DNA of 64,000 nucleotides from Nymphalis io. Its lineage: Eukaryota; Arthropoda; Insecta; Lepidoptera; Nymphalidae. Of this stretch, positions 24,201 through 37,065 are shown piece by piece (positions within the stretch are counted from its first letter, which is position 1; the number at the start of each line of letters is the position of its first letter). A model generated the notes under the pieces. The model was not told the DNA's origin. It searched no databases and worked only from the letters and a program-made list of their open reading frames with translations. The DNA lies in assembly GCF_905147045.1 (NCBI RefSeq), contig NC_065918.1, positions 11,718,001 through 11,782,000 on the forward strand, written 5' to 3'. The position numbers and the translations under genes are program-made.

Positions 24201-25295
24201 GTCTTTTATATTATAATAATAAAAAAAATATAACTAGCATGCTGCTGCTTTATCACAGTGTCGATGTTTTATTTATAATTTAAGTGAACAATTTAAGTAT
24301 AATTGAGATAAAGATAAGTAGATATCCTTAAGATAACTGAGCCTGTAGCTGCGTTTCCACTAAACGACTGGCAATCCAGTGTATACAAGACTCGAAGATG
24401 AGAAAATGTATATTATTATTGTTATTGTTAATGTCGGCGGCGCACATAAAAATTACCAACTGTTTTAGTGAAAACGCTCCATCGCATATTATTAAACAGC
24501 TTTTACCTAGACATTTAGACAAGTTTATTGTCATTAAACATGCTATCTCTTTTTCCGTTAAAAAGGATAGCCATATATATATATATATAATTTGACATTT
24601 TGTTTTTTATATTTGAAAAATATATATCTTTTTAAAACTAAAGTTGTCTAAATATCGAGGAGGCTGGAGTTTAATTTTGTCTTTAAAGTATTTTCTATCT
24701 CTGACGACACTTATGATTAATTATAAGCAAACTTCACAATTTTAGCTTAAGTAACAATATTGACAAAAAGTTAAAAACTCGCTTAAACACGATTGAATAT
24801 ATATTTGACTAATCTAACGATATAAATATTAAAGTTCTGAAACATGGCACTTCTATTATTATTAAAATATTTATATTTATCGCTTTGTAACTAGATGTAA
24901 TAAATATATTTTAATATATTATTTGTTTATAATATAAAGCATGCGATAAGGCGAAAAAATCTTACTTCGATCTTTAAAATATTACTTAATGTAAGCCTCT
25001 AGTAGAAAAGCACAGAGTTCAAATATGGAACTCTATGAAGGATGTTACTTTTAAAATTAGATTAAAATACCGAAATGCTTTTGTCATGGATAACGTAAAC
25101 GGAAAACACTGAAATTGTATTAAAAAAAGTCATTTCCATCACAAACTCAGTACCATATTTGAAAACTTGGATAGAAAATGAGACATCATTATCTATGTTG
25201 CGCGATCGATGCAGTCACGATATCGCGAAAAGAGATTTGTAATAAATTACCGTTAATGTGGCAACATTATAAAGCTATATACGAACTACGAGATG

Positions 25296-25322
25296 TTTAT
25301 TTTAAATTAAGTCGACTTTATT
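25296..25322 (-). terminator. Candidate secernin polyadenylation signals
   Basis: Two AATAAA hexamers on the minus strand, at 25322-25317 and 25301-25296, about 67 and 88 nt after the secernin stop. Their distance from the stop fits an ordinary short 3' UTR. Confidence 0.5.
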
Positions 25323-25388
25323 ATTTTCAACGCTAGCAACAGTAGGCCGATAATTAAGTCAAGGTTGAAATTCGAGATTACCTCTTAT

Positions 25389-25610
25389 TTAACTCGATGT
25401 TATTATTTGTATTTCATTTTCCACGCATTTCTTCATCAGATCGTCGAGTTCATTGACGGTTTTCTCATTTTTTGCATATTTCTGTATGAAATCGGCGATT
25501 TCCGATAGGCAGCCGTTTTCGATTTCACGAAGGAGCTCGGTTACTTTATCGTTGTTCGATTTCGCTACGTTTTCAGTGTGAAGTTTGTACAGATGATGTT
25601 CCCTTTTCGG
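25389..25610 (-). CDS. Secernin exon 6: C-terminal helix and stop
   Basis: Encodes residues 332-404. It begins PKREHHLYKLH, like the RRHPLYQKH segment of SCRN3, followed by a Lys/Glu-rich helical region (LLREIENGCLSEIADFIQKY; ELDDLMKKCVENEIQI) and TAA. The CVENEIQI ending mirrors CTKDEIRIY of the human protein. Confidence 0.93.
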   Translation of the reverse strand, partial: PKREHHLYKLHTENVAKSNNDKVTELLREIENGCLSEIADFIQKYAKNEKTVNELDDLMKKCVENEIQIITSS

Positions 25611-28600
25611 CTGTAAGTTAAATCAAGTAATTTTGAATATAAAGTTTGTATTTTTGTACTTATTGAAGAAATTATTTCTTTTCAACTTACATCTTTGGGG
25701 CTCTGCGTATAAGATGATACTTGGGCATTGGGCGTGAACACAAAAGGTTTAAAGTAGGAGATGCTTGGGTCGGGTGTGGCTGTGAACCAGTGCACGCTCA
25801 TATCAGACGATAGCAAAGACACCTAAAAGTTAAACATTTAAATACATGTAATTTTGCACATGACTGTCTCGTTGGTCAAGTGGCTTGATGTAAGACCGCA
25901 AACCCGGAGGTCTCGGGTTCAATTTCCAGGTCGGGCCAATAAAATGTTATTGGGTTTTTCTATCAGAAAATTTTTAGTAGCAGCCCGGAGTCTAGAAGTT
26001 GGAAGTGTACACTCCCATGGCTCGGAAAGCACGTAAAGCTGTTGGTCCTGCGCCTGAACTCTTTCCGGTCGTGTCGGATAGCCATCCCATCGAATTATGA
26101 GAGTTGGGGATTAGAGAGTGCACCTGTGTTTGCGCACACACTAGTGAGTATAATATTTCCTGCGCAGTTGGTTAATCTGTCTTAAGATTGGCCGCCGTGT
26201 TCGAAATCGGTCTGGAGGATATTATTATTATTATTTCGCACATTTTTTATGACGTTAGTTAAGACGTGCGTATATATTGTTTCATTTATTAAAACATTAC
26301 CTGGCTACCCTGAGTTGGAAATGTGTCATCACACGCTCGACAGATACCACTCTCTTTGTGTCGCAGTACATTGAACATATCTTTGACGTCAAAGTTATTC
26401 GCTGCCGAACTTTCTTTTAGCAACCTCTCCCCCTCCTGTTGGCGTTTCTCGTCACCACCCGAGGAAAAAGCATTGCAGAAATCAAATTTTCCCTGACAGA
26501 AAAACGACTCTATTAATATCCCAATTTTATTAAATAAAATATCGATAAAGTGAAAAAAAATAAACTATATTACCTTTCCGTTCCAAACTCCCATAAACTC
26601 GGCCTTTTCCAGTAATCCTTCTGAATGTTTGTCAATCTTTGTCTTTATCGTGAGACCGTTGGATATATTTCTGTACCCAGAGGTTATCTTCTCAGCGGCC
26701 CAAAGTTTCCCACTGGTCTCTAGCACCCATGCTTCTTTGCAGTCAGCGATGAGAAAGGAATTGTGATAGAAGTGGCTATCGTCATATTCCGAGCATGGTC
26801 CACCTTGACCATACTTCTCTAGCAGTGACGTGATCACATCTAATGCTTCCTCCGCTGTGTTTCCCCTTTCGAGACCTAATCTGATTATATAAAAAATATA
26901 ATCAATATATCAGATTAAAATGAACTTCTTGTTATAACACAAGAAATTGCGTCACGATCGCTTCCGCTTCACTTCACTCAGGTAAACAACCCGAACTCTC
27001 ATTATCATTGAGTTGAATAAATTTGTAAATTGTTTCATGTAATAAAAAAAAAATATTAAAATTTATATCCACATTAGAATACTTAATAATATTCAGCTAT
27101 GGAGTAGTTAAGATAGAATTAATTAGTGTTTGTGACAGCATTGTTTGTTTTGCAAAGTCATCGTAAATAAAGAATTTTTAATTTCATCTTACCGAACTAA
27201 GTCCATGCCAAGGAGGCGTTTCTGTCGGGCATCACCGTCTCCTTCATTGTTATTAGTCCACACTGCTTCATTGCCAATAACTACACTTTTATCATTAGCA
27301 CCCATTTCAGCACCCCACATCCATGCCGGTTTACTTAATATTACACTATTCAAAGGATTCGGACTCTCGTCTATTGTTATATATGTACACTGAAAATCAT
27401 CAAGTAATTTACTTACTTAGTTGAAGGAGTTAGATATATAATCACTTGAGAATAGCATGCGTTATTAATGTTAAATGTAGAATTGGTATTACTTTTAAAA
27501 TGTTAATTGATTATTTAAATAGTTTGAAATAACAAAATTTATAGAGATATTATTGAATATCATATTTTCCGAAAGTTTTTAGAGTAAGTAAGTAAATAAA
27601 GTAAGTCTAACAGTAAGCATATAGAATATAAAACTATGAATGCATCCCAATAAAAAGGAATTAAAAATGTGATGTATTTTATAAGTCTATTTTCTTAAAT
27701 AAAAAAATGTTACCTGATATAAGAATGCATTCCGCTTTAGTTTGGCATTAGATGAATAAGCAAATTACAAACAATGACTATATGATGATATCAGAGACAT
27801 TTTCCTAAAGACAAACCCATAGCAAGACTGTCTTAGTGTATGGAATTACCGTGTTTAGAAATATATTGATTACTCCGCTAATGTAAGGTAAGGAAAAATT
27901 ATTCTCAAACAGGACAATAATTTGTAAATATAAATTTTTAATTCAATGTTTGCATCTACATGTTCTAATATAATAATAAAAAACTCCTCATTTAAGTCAA
28001 TAACAAAATAATAATATTGTTGAGAATAAAAAATCTCAGGTTGTATTTCATTCTGAACTGGTGGTAGATTTTCAAATATCGATGAGAAAATATAACGCTT
28101 TATGTATTGAATATAAAAATATTTAATAAAGCAATAATAACTGATTTTAAAAATATTTATCAAATCGTTATGCAATTTTTAAAATATACAGAAAATTAAC
28201 TGAAAGAAGTTTTAGGAAAACTTATTTAGGGAGTCATTTCCATTTTTGAATTAATTATTTGATGATACAGGAACAAATCGGCCCTTGGTGGTAAATATCA
28301 TACAATCAACATAAGTAGATACATATACCACTCTTTGCATCATCAATTAACTGCGAGCTACAGGATCTAAGACGTTACATCCCTAGACCTCTAATTACAC
28401 TACACTAATTACATACTTTAAATGGTATACAGTTATACAAAAATGATTAATTAGAGGCTGGTGCTGAGACGGATGGATATGCAACCTTACCAATGGTCAT
28501 ATGTATGCATTCTTTGTTATTAAAATATATTTTTCAACATAAATAGTTACAAAAATCAGAAAACCATTATAGAATTGATTTCAAATGAAAGTAGATATTT

Positions 28601-29305
28601 GTCAAAAGGTAGGCTTTCAATAATTTAATCCAAAAATGTGAAATATTACACACAATGACTTTTAAATGGAAAATTGTTAAATAGATATTTAAAATAAACT
28701 AAAATAAACAAATAATATTGCATAGGATACTGCAATTAGATTTTATTTGATAATAAAATTATATTTAATAAACATTTTGCTTTTGAAAAATTGTAAAATT
28801 GATATTTCAAATAAAACAAATAGTAATATTAGATAGCATACTGCAATTAGTTAAATTATTTTTCTAATATTAAAATTATATTTAATAAACAAAAAAAAAA
28901 AAAATAGAACATTTTGCTTAATATGTTATATTATGTCACATTATTAAAATTATTGTAAAACTATTTTTGTATTATTTCAAAAATACATTTTTAGATCGAT
29001 TTCAATTAGTGTGGACTACTTTTTCAAAAAAAAAATTGTTATTAGTTCAAGCAAAATGCGTTCAGTGGCAGTCATAATATGTTACATGTCTAATTAAGAA
29101 TTGTCTTTAATAGCTTGATTGTTTTGTTAATTAATATTACCTTCAATTTAGAATTTCGAGTTCGATCCGTTGACAGCACGACTTCTTGGACTTCGTTCTG
29201 TGGTCGGTCAGAATTTTTCCCAAATATTACTACATTTTTATTCGTCAGTGGGGGCAGAACGACAAAGGTGTCACACGATCTCGGCATTTGTGTTGTAAAT
29301 TTCAT
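25389..29305 (-). CDS. Secernin (peptidase family C69), SCRN3-like, complete, 6 exons
   Basis: Exons in transcript order: 29305-29141, 27389-27193, 26880-26574, 26492-26301, 25822-25691, 25610-25389 (TAA 25391-25389). All introns are GT-AG and phases join, giving 404 residues, close to human secernins (414-425). Family knowledge: secernins are cytosolic Ntn-hydrolase-fold proteins; SCRN1 was linked to mast-cell exocytosis, and human SCRN3 is cleaved before a Cys that becomes an N-terminal glyoxylyl group. Seen here: SCDTFVVLPP with Cys11 as the counterpart of that Cys, then VVIFGKNSDRPQNEVQEVV, CTYITID, KPAWMWGAEMGAN, LLGMDLVRLGLERG, EKYGQGG, EAWVLETSGKLWAAEKI, HWFTATPDPS.SYFKPF. Start is the first ATG; a second ATG six codons on (MPRSCDTF) is possible. 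The gene is convergent with msl-1. No insect name is certain, so the symbol is left blank. Confidence 0.95.
25691..25822 (-). CDS. Secernin exon 5
   Basis: Encodes residues 288-331 (VSLLSSDMSVHWFTATPDPS, then FKPFVFTP and SPKD). The HWFTATPDPS...FKPF block corresponds to the human IHFFTGTPDPERSVFKPF motif. The donor GTAAGT follows 25691; phase is 0 at both ends. Confidence 0.94.
25858..26232 (+). repeat. SINE B (tRNA-derived, about 370 bp) in secernin intron 4
   Basis: tRNA-like head with box A TGGTCAAGTGG and box B GGTTCAATTTC, followed by blocks that recur elsewhere in the window (ggtcgggccaataaaat, ctcggaaagcacgtaaagc, gcgcagttggttaatct) and an ATT tandem tail. It lies in sense to the + strand, so antisense to secernin. 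The family is one I recall as widespread in butterflies; class inferred from the head. Confidence 0.75.
26301..26492 (-). CDS. Secernin exon 4
   Basis: Encodes residues 224-287. Acceptor TGTCAG precedes GGAAAA and the donor GTAATG follows 26301. It starts GKFDFCNAFSS, comparable to KEFDFAAAYS of SCRN3, then has a variable Glu/Gln-rich stretch and FNVLRHKESGICR. The phase is 0 at both ends. Confidence 0.93.
26574..26880 (-). CDS. Secernin exon 3
   Basis: Encodes residues 121-223. It completes the split Arg codon and reads LGLERGNTAEEALDVITSLL, EKYGQGGPCSE, FYHNSFLIADCKEAWVLETS, GKLWAAEKITSGYRNISNGL, ending GVWNGK before a GTAATA donor. It aligns without gaps by eye to human SCRN3 over most of its length. 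Confidence 0.95.
27193..27389 (-). CDS. Secernin exon 2
   Basis: Encodes residues 56-121. Acceptor TTTTCAG precedes TGT (Cys56) and the donor GTAAGA follows 27193. It contains CTYITIDESPNP, KPAWMWGAEMGANDKSVVIG, NEAVW and LLGMDLVR. Intron 1, upstream of it, is about 1.75 kb of AT-rich DNA. Confidence 0.94.
29141..29305 (-). CDS. Secernin exon 1: N-terminal propeptide and nucleophile Cys
   Basis: Encodes residues 1-55. It runs from ATG 29305-29303 to AAG, with the donor GTAATA next to 29141. It holds Cys11 in SCDTFVVLPP and the FGKNSDRPQNEVQEVV block, the most conserved part of secernins. The short stretch before Cys11 would be the cleaved propeptide. Confidence 0.93.
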
Positions 29306-29860
29306 TGTCGAAATAATAATGTATATGCAACTGTTTTAACCGGTTATTTATTTGTTTCCGTGCAGTCAGAAGGAGAACACAAATCAATTGTCATTTCAAA
29401 GCAAATATGTCACAATGACAATATACATTACATTTTTGAAATGGAACAGATTATAATTATATAATCGATTGAACCTTCGCAATCGAATACAAATAACTTG
29501 AGAAAAGAAGGAAAATAAAAATATGTTTGTTGGTCTGTATCTAATATGAGTAATTATAGTTCTATAATTATATATTTTTTTAATGCTGGTTTATTTTGTA
29601 CTTGTACATCTTGAAATATTTAATTGTGTATTATTTGTCTATTCTGACCTCGTATGGGAAAATTAAAAGGGTTCAAGTCGTACTATCTAATACTATATTA
29701 AATGACGTCAAATATACAAATAGGTAAGAAGGTAGGATAGAAATGATCACACATACTCCCGCACGCGCCACGTTTTTATTTGCGTTTATTCAAATATCTT
29801 AAATTTAACCAAATGATAATAATAATTTTGTTATTATTTTAATATTATTATTATTATTAT

Positions 29861-30645
29861 AAACTAGCTGACCCGTGCCCACTTCGTTGGGCGGTAAACA
29901 TTTTTACTTGTGACCGTTTGCCTGAACATTAATAAGGTTTGATATTTTAAATTATATCTTAAACTATGCAACCAAAAATTAAAATAAAAACGAATTTTAT
30001 ATAAATAAAATTTCCTTAGTAATAAAGCAATTTATTTCTAAATAAATTGACGTGTTGTATATGAAAAAAAAAACAGTCTAATAGAAATATCACTCAATAG
30101 AATACAACAAGGTGGCTTTTCCATACCTATGTCGTATTATCTCTTTAACCATTGGTCCAAATTATGTGCAATAATAGGGAAAAGTCTTTTGTTTTAAACA
30201 CTTGAAGCGATTAGTTAACTTATTTGATAAGAATTCATAATCATTGATAATATGACCAATAAACATGACCTAACAATTTAAATTATTTTTTTAATAAAAA
30301 AAAAAAAACAACTTTTTGTGACTAAAATATAAAAGTTAGACATATGCTGTTGCTGACATTTTTAAGGCATTATCAACTTTTCTCTAGAACTCAATCATAT
30401 ACTTCTTATCGTTAAGGCAGCGTTCGTAAGAAACGTTTTAGTTCGACCGTTTTTTCTCCGACTTACTTTGTAAATCCCACTACCACGAAAAAGACTTTCA
30501 TTTTTCGGGTTAATTTATAGCCTATGAAACTCACAAATGATGTAGCTTTCTATTGGTAAAGTAATTTTCAAAATCGGTTAAGTAGATACAGAGATTACTT
30601 CCTACAATATCACAAACTTTACCTTTTTATAATATTAGTATAGTT
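29861..30645 (+). repeat. Widespread insect-type interspersed repeat (class undetermined)
   Basis: Begins aaactagctgacccgtgccc with acttcgttgggcgg and ends cctttttataatattagtat, the two ends of a repeat I recall from many lepidopteran genomes. The body has decayed. It is preceded by an ATT tandem run. Possibly a non-autonomous retroelement; not verified. Confidence 0.5.
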
Positions 30646-31910
30646 ATAGACAAATCAACGAAATCGATTTTAATCTAATTTCGTCATATCGATTTTAATT
30701 TCGACATACAATAATTTAGTGCCTACCATGGAGCTGAATTAATAATGGAACCAGGAGATGGATAGGGGAACTAAAATATGAAATGAAGCGACCGTTCATT
30801 TTTTCCATATTATTTTACTTAAAAATGGTCACCGTGACTTACCTATAAATTTTACCTACGTATAAAAAAGCCGACGGGTACTTTTTTGAAGTAATTCTTA
30901 ATATCATTTGACAATACATTCATTTCAAATCTGCACCATAATCCAAAGTGTGATTTTAAAACAATAGCCATGTAAATATAACAATTTCATAAAGTAATAT
31001 TACGAATTACCTAATTATCATACTCATGTATTACGTGATGATGATGAATTATTGAACTATATAAATTTGTATTAATAGGTATATAATACTTATAATATGA
31101 TTCTATAATGCGATTTAAATTTATAAGAATAAGTATTTAATATAATCAGAACTAAATGTGTGTTGTCGTTTTGGCTGTTTTCACAATTTTTTCCGATAAA
31201 ATTATATGGTATCACTCGACTTCCGGTACCTCGGTTTATTAATAAATAATGATGGTGAAATAGACAGACAAAGTGTACAATTAGCACAGAGTGGATGAGA
31301 TGGTCATATTTCATTCACAAAGTAGGTTAGAAATGTGGATGGAAGTAAGGAAGGGTATTTAGGTATATGTATAGGGATAGAGACTAATGGAAAAGAAATA
31401 AGCAGTGAGCTGACTCCAAGAAAATGGGATAAAAACTGAATTTCAACCAAGCATGATACTACAATACTATAAATATATAACATTATATAACGACTATGAA
31501 TTAATGTATAAAAAATGCAATTGATTTATTTTTCTACGACACGATTTTAGATTTTTTAAAAATAGTTCTAGGTTTTTTCCAGCGACCCTGATATATCAGT
31601 ATTAAATTTGCATTATTCTTACATTCTATTATTATACTGCACATTCAGTGCTTAGGTCAGGTTCACATCTATTGAGTGATAACTCACGACTACATTGCTA
31701 CAGTAGGATAATATTTGGAAAAATATGACGTACGTTGCTTTACATAATGAGGTACACAGCTAGTTATTTGTTATCTAATGCTATGGTTCAACTGCATTCT
31801 GTTTTTGAATATGTTTTCCTTTAAGTCCCAGTTTTTAGCATATGTCAATTTGAATGGCAATTTAAATTACTTTAAATATTTATATTACATAATATTTTTT
31901 TTACATTACT

Positions 31911-32062
31911 AAACTGGTATACCACCTTCTCATGTATTCTACCACCAAGCAATAATGTTTAGTATTGTTATGTTCCGGTTTGAAGGGTCAGTGAGCTAGT
32001 GTAACTACAGGCACAAGGAACATCTTAGTTACCAAGGTTGGTTGCGCATAGCCATGTAAGTG

Positions 32063-32064
<2 letters not shown>
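31911..32064 (+). repeat. Repeat B partial copy
   Basis: Shows attctaccaccaagcaataa, gttccggtttgaagggt, gtgtaactacaggcacaagg and catcttagttaccaaggttg. It stops at a TA microsatellite that starts at 32063. Confidence 0.7.
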
Positions 32065-32096
<32 letters not shown>

Positions 32097-32104
32097 TATA
32101 TAAT

Positions 32105-32135
<31 letters not shown>

Positions 32136-32136
32136 A
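32063..32136. repeat. Long TA microsatellite
   Basis: About 74 bp of (TA)n broken by single extra A or AA steps, at the truncated end of a repeat B copy. Confidence 0.95.
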
Positions 32137-32377
32137 ATGGCCATAAATATCTAATGATTATTAAGTCTATTCTCTCTAGACATGATAGCTATGGAGCATA
32201 TCCACCAGAAACGCAGTACATGTAGATTCTGACTCTGATTCATTCAACAGCTGCAGGTTTTTCCTTGATGTATCCCATCACTGTTGCGTAAAATCATAAG
32301 CATTTGTCCAAGTTAAGCCCACGATCTCTTGTTTGATCGAACTTACAATTGTTCGGGCCAATTCTGTTGTCTGATTA

Positions 32378-32480
32378 AAATCTTATATATAAACAGGCAA
32401 AGACGAAGCAAAGCCCTTTTATCTTTGCTTTGCTCTGTTTGTTAATCGATTTTTTGTGCGAACGTCTGCGCGAACACGGG
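32378..32480 (+). repeat. Unclassified interspersed repeat fragment
   Basis: tcttatatataaacaggcaa with ttgttaatcgattttttgtg also occurs, decayed, at about 42105-42165 (tatatataaaaaggcaaaga, tttgtcaaccgattttttaa). Two related positions suggest a repeat family of unknown class. Confidence 0.35.
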
Positions 32481-33288
32481 TAACATTAAAAAAAAAATAA
32501 ACAAAATTTAAGTTTTAGTCTTATAATCAAATCCACTTCTTTTAAATTATTATAATGTGATTTTAATATAAGCCCCAGGCTTACAATCTTCATCGAAAAC
32601 TTTACGAGAAAAATAATATTGTAGGGCGGTTGCGTTGCTCTGAAGGGTCCTTTTTCATAAATCATTTATGTAAATGCTCTCAACAAAGAAGCAGTATATA
32701 GAGGGCGTACTATGGCCCGCCGGATGTGCTTGCAACTTCCCGCCAGTTTCTGACGTTTTTACCTTCCATTTCCGTTAAGTTTTAGCTATAGCGATATAAT
32801 GTTAAGGTGACAGGAAATGTACAAGAAATACATATTTTTGTTTTATGAAAATCTTACATATAAATATTGTTTTAATATAACCATACAAATAAATTTATTA
32901 CTTTAACTTCAATCCATACGTTTTGTTATTAAAATAATAACATTGTATAAATAAATAATACATTTAAAAATATACATGCAAAAATAAAGTGAGTGTTATA
33001 ATATTATTATTTTTTCAGCATTTGATTCATACCGCGTCACTTACCTTGATCTTGAGATCGCGGACGTTTAATCGGCCTTACGTGAGCTTTATAACTTTAT
33101 AATGCACCATTATGATCTTAGGTATAAGCGATCCAATCGAGGTCGAATAAAACCTTATATTAACACGCTTTGCATAATGTCTTTCTTCTTTTAATAGGTT
33201 TTAGGAATATATTAAATGGTGGGGAGCTGCTTAAGAATTGCGGTATATAATTAGCTCAAGTTTCATAATAATATAAAAGGTGTATTAA

Positions 33289-33524
33289 GCCACGAAGGCT
33301 CAGTGGTAAGAACGCGTGAATCTTAACCGATGATAGTGGGTTCAAACCCGGACAAGCACCACTGAATTTTTAGATGCTTAATTTGTGTTCATAATTCATC
33401 TCGTGCTTGACGGTGAAGGAAACCTGTATGTGTCTAATTTCACTGAAATTCTGCCACATGTAAAACCTTCTCCTCAAAAAGGGAGAGGAGGCCTTAGTCC
33501 TGCAGTGGGACACTCACAGGCTGA
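33289..33524 (+). repeat. SINE A (Metulj-like) with internal deletion
   Basis: Plus-oriented copy with an intact box B (GGTTCAAACCC). About 60 bp are missing between the CACATG segment and the tail that reads accttctcctcaaaaaggga. Confidence 0.8.
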
Positions 33525-33944
33525 TATATAAGATATAACATGAAAGGTGAATAATTATGTAATAAAAACATTAATCGTAAACTGAGTTCACAAACAAAGA
33601 CAGCCGTAACAAATGCATAGCCTCGAGCGAAAATGTTACCTATATATGTAATAGAGTTGGTATAACAAATCATCCGCTCGAATTGACGGCTTCTACTACA
33701 TAGCATGTAATTTTACACGAGTCTGCTCATTATCAACAAAGGAAAAGCCACTGTATTCTATTTATTTAGTTAATGACGTATGCAGGGCATTCAAAATGCG
33801 GTCGAGTAATATAATGGATATCAAAACAACTTTTCCAAATTTCCATTTGTAGAATGTATGCAAAATTGCGATGTATGAATAAATTGATAAGTAATATTTA
33901 TTTCGGTAACATATTTATGTTTTTTTTTTATATAAAATACGTAG

Positions 33945-34231
33945 GTGGACATGCAAGTAGGTATATGGGTACATAGGCAATGCACGATGATAAGTGGTCC
34001 ACCGCTATAGACATTTTCGATGTATAAAATATCAACTATTTCTTACATCCCCAATACGCTTCCAACCTTAGGAACTAAGATGTTATGTCTCTTGTGCCTG
34101 TAGTTACAATAGCTCACTCACCTTTCAAACCGGAACACAACAATACTGAATATTGCTGTTTGGTGGTAGAATATCCGATGAGTGGGTGGTACCTACTTAG
34201 ACGTTCTTGCACAAAGCCAGTAAAACCACCA
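33945..34231 (-). repeat. Repeat B, near full length
   Basis: Contains gtggtccaccgctatagaca, ggaactaagatgttatgtct, ctcacctttcaaaccggaac, tattgctgtttggtggtaga, gagtgggtggtacctac and cttgcacaaagc. A good reference copy for the family without the inverted duplication. Confidence 0.78.
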
Positions 34232-37065
34232 AGATTTTAAACTACTAGATCAAACAAATAATTTCCATGACGAAAATAGTGGTTTGATCTATTATATAGA
34301 TACATAAGAAAACAAACTAGATACAACTTTAATATAATGAATGCTTAATTATCGTCCCTAGTTGTTTTGACAGTTAATGTCAGATTTTTTGTAAAAAGTT
34401 AAGGTCTTTTTAAAAGTTATGGTATTGTGAAATTGTATATTAACTTAATATTTTAGGCTCTATAATTGATTTAAATATATGAAAATGTAATTTATATTTT
34501 ATTTATATGAAATAGGTTAATTAGGTAGGCCAGCAGCTGTTACATTATATACGTGATAACAAAAATATGCTCAATAACATTAAACAAAATAGTGTAGTTC
34601 TATTAATATTAAAGCTCATAAACTCAATTATGTAAGTATCCTAGTATATATTATTAATTAAAAATTGACTTAAAATTATTTTTTAATTGTTTTAGTTTGT
34701 TTTAAACATTTTAGTGAAATCGTTCTGACGTAATAAAGTTAAGCTTATGTGACAACTCACATGATATGTGCACGTAGGCGCTTTTAATATTTTTTTGATT
34801 ATTCTTATTTATATGCAGTTAAATATACCTGAATTTTAACGCCTGCGTATCTATTTTAAAACTTATAAGTAACATATATTTTATTATAACTCGTCTTTTA
34901 TCAGACGTCTGACGTATCAATGCTGGTAAGAAGTAATTAATATCATAGGCAGTGCGTCGAATTGAGTAATATATAAAATCTCCTGTAAAATCCTCATGTA
35001 AAATAATGTATATTAACGACTTAACCAATCGATGTAAAATGATAGCTGCTTAAATTGACTATTATCGAGTTTAGTGGAATTATTATTTTTAAGTCATTTA
35101 TCACGAGCCGCGCTGCTCTGATGTGACAAGCTTGACAGATCTCATTTAATCTTCCGTTCTTGTAGGCACAGGCTCCACTGAACTCTTCTATGGATTTTTT
35201 TAATAACTATTTTATTTTTTGAAGGTTACTGACTTTGAGTTCGAAGCATGATTATTAATACAGTCACTTAAGCCAAAAGAAGAGGTCAGCCACGGAATTA
35301 AAGATAATAAGCTGTAAAGTTGTACAAATATTTATAATGTTATTCTAAACATTGGCTCAAAAGAACACACACATATCTCGTGTTCGTGTATCAAAATATT
35401 AAAAGTAACTTTTGTTAATACCTCACTTGATCTATCTCAAAACGGATACATAGAAAATGAATATATAGTAAATTGCTTAAAATAAAATTATTAGCTAGCT
35501 TTATACTCTATAATTTTTATAAATTGATAATATCCTTGAATGCATAAATAGCGAATTATTTCTAAAAACCTTTGACTTTGAAAATCTTAAGACGCGGACA
35601 CGTGATCTTATTAGACTTTTAAACAACTTTAAGAAAGACAAAAGAATGGTGTTTACCAGTTTACACCTTATTTCCTTTCGTTGCGAGGTTAAACTCCTAA
35701 TGGATTTTATAAAGTCGTTTGATTCGATACATTATTTTTTTACATATAAGAAAGAGCATTGCCAACCTTGATTTTTTGGTCAGTGCAGTTTTCATTGAAC
35801 CGAGTCCAGTCGAATCGATTTAATTTGATCAAATCTTAAGTCAGTAGTATAATTGTTTCACCTGTCAATAGATAGAGATGTTTCAAAACGCTAACATCCA
35901 CCCTACAAGAGTGAAGAGGCACTTTAAGAAGAAAAATTACTTAGATAGTCTCTTGAATCATTTGAACAGACTTTAAATCAAGTTCAAAAGATAAAAATCT
36001 GTATATAAAAAGTGTACTTGCCTATATATATTTTTTTCGTTTTTTTATATTCGTAAATTTATTCTAGTAAGTCAATAATTAGAATTCTAGAGCTTAGATA
36101 AAGAAAATCACACAAAATTAGAAACACTCGGTTGTGTAACCGAGAAGTGAAGCTTTACAAACCACATCCCTTATTGCGTCGCGTTGCAGTCTTTTGAATA
36201 CTAATAAACTTGACGTTTGTTTAAGGCAGTGTAAATGAAATTTACGGAGTAATTATTCGTTTAAGAAGCTTTGAATAGCACTTTATGAGATAGGAAACCA
36301 TATTATATACGGAATGAATTTATTAATGTATGTAAGCTTTCATTCCCTTTTTAACCATATCAGGAAAATACTTTTGAAAAAAAAAATCTTACTAAGTTCT
36401 CACTTACGTTCCATAATCATTGTGCACATTTTTTTATTTAAAATAATTTCGATTCTCAGGCTTGGGCTGTGCGTTGTATGTCAGTATTTTTAAAATTTTA
36501 TTACACAGTGACAGTTTTCTTATGTTAATTATATTATAAAAGAAGAAGGCCCTGTTTAATTTAATTAAGCAAATTATGAATGAATTTCAAGCCAATCTCT
36601 ATTTAGACTGAAAAAATGAAACATATTAATTATGTAAAACTTTGAACATTCTCTCTGTGCGGAATGTAATCACGGTCTGATGTTTTAGGATAGAGTCCAT
36701 TTAGTTCGGTAAACCAAGCGTGTAAGAAATACTTACTTTAATGTACGCTCGGTAATAGATTTATGGATACGAAGCTTAAAACCACTTTGTTAATACTAGT
36801 CTGTGGATATTAGCTTACTGGTAAAGTAATCATAAGACTCATGAATACCTCTCTACGATTCATTGTTCATCTTAAGCTATAAGTACGAGCTTTTTTATAT
36901 TTATATACCAAATTGACACAAAACTGTCCTTATCCAGGAAAAGATTTAGATTTTCTCAGCAACAATATACCGATCTTACATCTAAATTTTATAAAAAAGT
37001 TAATCAAATTTTTAAAACAAAGAATATGTATAAGTTGGTCAATTAAAAGACAAAACTTGTTTACC
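34232..37065. other. AT-rich stretch with nothing recognised
   Basis: No gene, RNA gene or repeat could be supported. A 50-codon frame near 36913 runs into the SINE tail at 37066 and is not convincing. Confidence 0.5.

Larger units (their letters stand above)
16754..25388. other. Convergent region between msl-1 and secernin; no gene seen
   Basis: 8.6 kb of AT-rich DNA between the two stop codons. It probably contains both 3' UTRs. I see the 49-bp tandem repeat, one 13-bp hairpin, a short TA run at 24573-24589 and an A-run at about 22659, but no exon with family similarity. A GC-richer patch at 19280-19560 may be an old repeat of unknown type. Confidence 0.6.
29306..33288. other. Upstream of secernin; no gene seen
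   Basis: Should contain the secernin promoter and 5' UTR just above 29305, but no TATA box or initiator stands out in this AT-rich DNA. The rest holds an unclassified repeat at 29861-30645, a repeat B copy and a TA microsatellite. Confidence 0.5.

Noticed and set aside
25860..25935. tRNA gene suggested by TGGTCAAGTGG and GGTTCAATTTC
   Set aside because: Head of SINE B; box B departs from consensus and the rest of the SINE follows.
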